Positions 22,001 through 28,000 of a stretch of DNA of 64,000 bases are shown here, piece after piece. Numbering within the stretch: position 1 is the first letter of the stretch; each line of letters begins with the position of its first letter. A model generated the notes under the pieces. That model saw only the letters and a list, made by a program, of their open reading frames with translations. It did not search any database and had not been told where the DNA came from. Source of the DNA: Lucinisca nassula (lineage: Eukaryota > Mollusca > Bivalvia > Lucinida > Lucinidae); the NCBI GenBank assembly GCA_963580285.1, contig OY757026.1, positions 85,844,651 to 85,908,650 on the forward strand, read 5' to 3'. A program made the position numbers and the translations under genes.

Positions 22001-25000
22001 GTTTACAAGGCGAGTAGGGTAACCACTACACCACGGAGGCTTCTAAAACATCAGTGTTCATGTATTATTGAATTTATTTAACGAGTTGGAAAGAGGGACA
22101 AAATGCGAGGCTTTGCCGAGCATTTTATCACTTTTCCTCAACGAGTTTTATAAATTCAATAATACATGAGCACGAATGCAAGATTCTATTTATCATATGA
22201 CATTTGAAACGCATTATATTCACGATTGTTTAACAAAAATGTCAATATTCCGCCATTAATAAACGCGAAGTCGTTAAGGACGTCGTACATGTAACGGTAC
22301 GGGACGTATCTAACTAATTTGCATATTTAATCCACTAGTGGATTATCGAATTTATTACACGATGTTATTACATTCTCAGACGCGACGTCATATGATAAAA
22401 TGATTATAATTGTCCTTACTATCCCGTGGGAGACACAAAGGCAGCAATATCACTAACTGCATCTATCACGAAAACATGCTTATATAATTCTGAACCCCTT
22501 GAACCCCACACTTATACAGTAAAACGGGGGTTTGCGAGCGTAAGTTTCCTTATTTTTTCTTATTTCTGCTCTTAAATATAGATTGTGGGTACCCGTTTTA
22601 ACGCCTCGATGAGGCGGTTCTAACGTATAGCCTCAATCTATATTTTGAGCGGAAATAAGAACAAAATCAGAATTTTTCATCTGAAAATTTTCGTTTTTTT
22701 CGGCGGTGAACTTTGCAATGTATTTGAATCGGCGTGTTTTTATGATGTACATACCCATTTGTCCTTACTATCGCCGTGTTTCTGATTTTCATATGAGACA
22801 CAATGCCAGATACGTAACTGACTACATTCAACATCGGTAAAGAAATGTTCATACTCACATTAACTATCGCCGTGTTTCTGACTATCATAGGAGACACGTT
22901 GCCAGAAATATCACTGTCTACATCTATCCTAGGTACCGCCCCCGCCCATCTGGGCTAGGAGAAACAGATTGGGCCGCACAATGCTTCCAAGCAGAGCTGA
23001 TACCGACCGCACATGAGTACTCACGGGTAATCCGCTTAGAACGTCTAAGCATGCCAAGGAAAATTCCTGCGAGTCGGCAAACCCTTTTGGTTTCCTTGGG
23101 CGGCAGGGATTGAGATGTCATTTCATCTCAATGTCGGGTAAAAGTCCCACAAAATTGGAAGCAACGTGTCCATAATGACCTAAATAGTGTTGACGGGGAT
23201 GTTAAACCTCAAATCAAACAAAAATATATCCCAGGTAAAGCTGATACATACTCACAGTAGTCCTGACTACGGCCGTATTTTTCATCACGTGAACAAGTCC
23301 GTGAAATGAAGACCCCCCTAAACCCCACTTTATATAGAGAAAACTGGGGTTTACGGGGGTGTTCATTATTTTTCTTATTTCTGTTCCAAGACATAGGTTG
23401 TGGGTACTCGTTAGAACCGCCTCACTGAGGCGGTTCTAACGAGCACACACAACCTATGTTTTGAGCATTTATAAGAAAAATATCGAGGATTTTCATCAGA
23501 AAAGTAGCCATTTTGGAGATGTGAAAAACGCACTATGTCTTACGGGTGTGTTATCGTAATGACTATCATATTTTTACTATCATAGGAAACACGTATCTAA
23601 CAGTATCGCTGAGTGCATCCATCCTATGTACTATTTAACCCGTTTTGTACCAAATGGAATCTTCCTCCTTATATATAGCAGGAGTCTATTACAATATTTA
23701 GGGGTGTCAGGTTGTGTTTTCTTCTAGTGCACAGAACTGGTCCAAAAATTATTACACATATCATTACAGTTCGGGACTCCGGCTAGACAAACAGACACAT
23801 TACATTATAACGTGTTACACATAGGGGGTCATAATGCCCCGCCTATCGGGGCTTGAAGAAATAGATTCCACGCAGAGTTGAAACCGATAGCACACGAGTA
23901 CTGGTAAACAGCTTAGAGGATCTAAGCCTGCCCAGGTAAAGGCTAACCCTACTACCGTCCATGCTTATAAACCCTTTTGGTTTCATTGGGCGACAGGGCT
24001 TGAGATGTAATTTCATCTCAATGTCGGTACAAGTCCCACAAAAATGGAAGCAAAGTCAAATCAAACAAACATTGTATGATATGGGTATAGCCTTTCAAAA
24101 CGCTGTGAGACGTGGCTGCTCTGTTAAATTTGAACTTCATTACGAAAACAGGCCTATACAAATACATTGTTAATTTTTTCTCCGAAAAAAAAAACAACAA
24201 AAATTTTAGGATGAATAATTGTGAATTTTTTTTCCTAATTACTGCTCAAAATATAGATTGTGGATACACGTTAGAACCGCCCTATCGAGGCGGTTCTAAC
24301 GAGTACACACAATCTTTATTTTAGAGCAGAAATAAGAAAAATGAGATTTACCCCTGCTACCTAGTTTTACTATATAATAGTGGGGTTCTAGGGGATCAAA
24401 ATTATATAGTCGTGTTTGCGTAATGACCATGATTTAGATAAGTCGCCTTTTGCTGGTATTTTACATTGGACTATAGTTATAATTCTGATTTTAAAATTTT
24501 ATACTTCATGTTACCAGATAGACTTGTCTGCTGCTGGTCATATTGTTACTGGCAATTTAAAAATTATTCCTGATTCTATGACACGTAATATAATTTCTAA
24601 AGGACCGAAATATCGATTTCCTTCTAAAATTGATTTCAATAAATGTAGCTGCCTTGAATGAATTTGGAAATCGATGGTGTAAACGAGAGTATGTTGGAAA
24701 AAAAAAGCTCTTAAAGAATGGAAACTTAGCATTCTGAAATTAGTGAACAAACGCATTTCTTTTTATTCTCAAAATACGAACGTATTACCTCCTAAACCTA
24801 AGACGTTTTTACGTCACCTTAAACTATGAATTCAAGGATTTCATAAGTTTGTTTTGGCTCCAGCAGATAAGGCGGCTAACAATGTGGTCGTTGTTTGACG
24901 GCTTCACTTTGTTAACACTCTTCAGCAAGAACTTGGTTGTACTAAGACCTATGAACTGCAAGCCTTAAGCTGTAGAGAGGGCTTTAGTTGATGACCAGAT

Positions 25001-28000
25001 TTGTCATTCAGCCACCATGTTTACTGCCTGTGTTACAGAAGGCCAAGACAAGCTTCCTACGTTATATTGGTTACCTAAACTTCTTAAAAGACCATACATT
25101 TTAGCATGTTTTATTGCATATTCAAGCTCTTGTACCATCACTGAACTCTCTAAATTAAAACCTTCATGTTTAACTGCCATCAAAAACGTATGATTAAATA
25201 TTGCGACAAAGTAGAAGTAAAACAAAGATCAGGAATCGATACAATTAACTTACTCCACCCACAAAAGACACCAAAGGGAAAGAAACACAAACATTAAGCG
25301 ACCAGACCATAATGGAAACCTAAACAAATGAAGACCATAAGGACAGTTACTTTCCCACAAAATGGCCATATGGCCATCCAAAATAAAAAGACACAAGTGA
25401 TTCACACAGTAAGTAACAAACAACATAAATAAATCGCCACAGAAGAACCGAAAGCCTTCGAAAGATCAAGTAGAAATCTCTTTCTGTCTATAAAAAATTC
25501 TAATGAAGTTTTAAAAATATTGAAATCCAGACGTTTTTGTGCTTCAAAGTAGAAGTTAAACAAAAATCAGGAATTGATACAATTAACTTACTCCACCCAT
25601 AAAAGACACCAAATGGAAAGAAATACAAACATTAATCGACCAGACCATAATGGAAACCTAAACAAAGGAAGGCCATAAGGACAGTTACTTATGATTTAGT
25701 CAAGTATGTCTACTTATGATTTGTCCACCATGCCCACCACTTCCTCATAATCTTATAAAAGAAAAACTTAATGATTTAATTAAATGGACATTTTATAGGG
25801 AAGACTCCCTCTGTCTTGCATGTAATGTAAGATATGCCTTTTACACTTCTGAAGAGCATAAAAAAATTATACTTTATGGTCATGTCAGAAAGTGTGTAAA
25901 GCTCTCACCTTTCTACATGACGATACTCATATAAGATTTGGTACTAAGTTATTTAGACAAGTTGTGGGCATTCCGATGGGTACTAATTGTGCACCCCTTG
26001 TGGCTGATCCGTTTTTGTTTTGTTATGAGAGAGGCTTCATGTTGTCCCTTTCTGCTGAAACCAATCTGAAATCATTGAAGCTTTTAGCTCGACTTCTTGA
26101 TATTTGGATGATTTAGTAAATATTGACAATATCTATTTCGATGGTTTGATCAGTCAAATTTACACCACCCCCTCCCCCCAGAGCTTCAGTTAAATAAAGC
26201 AAATTCTTCTGATACCGAGGCTCCGTTTTTGGATTTACATCCATCTATTGTAGATGGGTTTGTTTCTTGCAAAATGTATGATAAACGCGATGATTTCGAT
26301 TTTGAGATTGTAAATTTTCCTCTTTTGGACGGTGATGTTCCTCGTGCGCCATCCTATGACGTTTATATTTCGCAATTAATTCGATTTTCCAGAGTGTGTA
26401 GTCATGTAACTTGACTTCAACACTCGTAATAAATTGTTAACTGCTAAGCACCTTAATCAGGGCTATCGGTACCATAAACTAAGCCTTTTCAAAAGTGTAT
26501 AGACGTCATTCTGATTTAATTTCAAAATTCAATATTGGACTTAAATCTCTTGTGCAACAAGGTCTATCGGAATCCGAATTTTATGGCGACTTTTAGTGTA
26601 GTTTATATTTTCTTGTCCTTTGAGATCATTGGTTCCATTGTGGAATTTTGAAAATATTTGAGGGTCACTGATGAGGCATGATTGGCCGAAACTAGCTAGT
26701 CTGGCCCAGAAAACATGTACACTTCATTTTTTCCAGTTCTGTGGTGTATTCCTTGCTCCCAAAGGATAGGCCTTTTAAAGAACATATTTTAGTATATAAA
26801 TTCAGAAAAATATATAACCGCAATGACTTCAGCACCCAGTTTCGTAAAACCATTCTTCGATACAAAAAGATTGGGTGCAACATAAATGTTATATGACAAA
26901 CAGCATGCATGGTAGTTAACCCAATCACGGTTGACAACTTTGCTTCCCTCTTTAATTGCACGCCGGTGGGTCAGGCCTCAGATTCTATGACGGTTCTAGC
27001 GTAAAGGCTTACGGAGAATTAGAGAGATCTAATTGTATTTAATGTTAGTTTGTGCCCGATTCTCCGTCTCTGGTTGGGCCCATCGGAGTCTATTTGTTGG
27101 TTTTCTTTTGCTCCAGCATTTCAGTGTTTTCTTGCTGCCGAGTCCTCACCGATGTTTCATCTCTGTGGTTGTTTGATTTTTTGTGTTCACGGATATGTTG
27201 CACTGATGAGTAAGGAGGCCATCATGCGGACTGAACAAATAATTTGTCTAAATCGCGACGGAAGGGCGAAGATTGTGGCCACGTAAAATCGATTTAAGCC
27301 CCCAGTGGAATTCGTTTCACTGACCGTTCCAAAACAGAAGTGGAGGCAATGATCAGGAATCGATACAATTAACCCACAGCTCCCATCAGAAAAACCAAAG
27401 GGAAAGAAACACAAACATGAAACAACAGACCCTAATGGAAACATCAATAGCAGAAAGCCAAAATGACAGTTACTTTCCCACAAAATGGCCAATAGGCCAT
27501 CCAAAATAAAATATGTGACACAAACATCCAAAGACAAACCATAACAAAAATAAACCGCGAGGCGGTTCTTCAATGGCTTTCTGCTTGTGTTGTTTTCATC
27601 AGGATGTCCGTGTTTATTTCCCATTGGTGTCTCTCAGTGATGGGAGATGTTGAATCAGAACTGTTACTGGTGACAAGTCAAATGACCTTCATACAACTTC
27701 ACTTCTATTATTAAAATGTCAGGAGTTCACTACCTGTAACGACTTCAATCACGTTTAGAAATCTATATTTTTTCATGCATTGTCGCAGAGTATGTTTTTT
27801 ATTGCACGCACCGTATTAGGGTCGATTTTATTTTAAGATTGGCTTGTTTTGCTATTTGGTCGTCACGCGTTGGAAAGGTCGATTTTGTTTTCTTTTGAAA
27901 ATCCAAGTATTGATAGTGGGTACTCGTTAGAACCGCATCATTGAGGGGTTTCCATTCATGGACTTGTTATTGTGACGACTTCCTGTACTGCTCTCTACAC

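Larger units (their letters stand above)
24424..27004 (+). pseudogene. Broken Penelope-like reverse transcriptase
   Basis: Pieces in several frames follow a single protein order: LSAAGHIVTGNLKIIPD and YRFPSKIDFNKC (24530-24660), a KPKTFLRHLK region with PADKAANNVVV (24780-24900), CPPLPHNLIKEKLNDLIKWT (25725-25790), FRQVVGIPMGTNCAPLVAD (25950-26010), catalytic YLDD at 26101-26112, YDKRDDFDFEIVNFP (26275-26320), then the C-terminal part to 27004. Frameshifts, stops, two inverted inserts and a ribozyme insert break it. The RT core resembles Penelope-like elements, and their known association with hammerheads supports this; no GIY-YIG nuclease is visible, so the clade is uncertain. Confidence 0.7.

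Noticed and set aside
27203..27260. CTGATGAG motif in the Penelope-like 3' end (also 13742, 35245 on the other strand) as a hammerhead
   Set aside because: The core would need a stem II closed by C before GAA; it reads ACTGAAC, and the flanks TGTTGCA and TAAATCGCG cannot form stem I.
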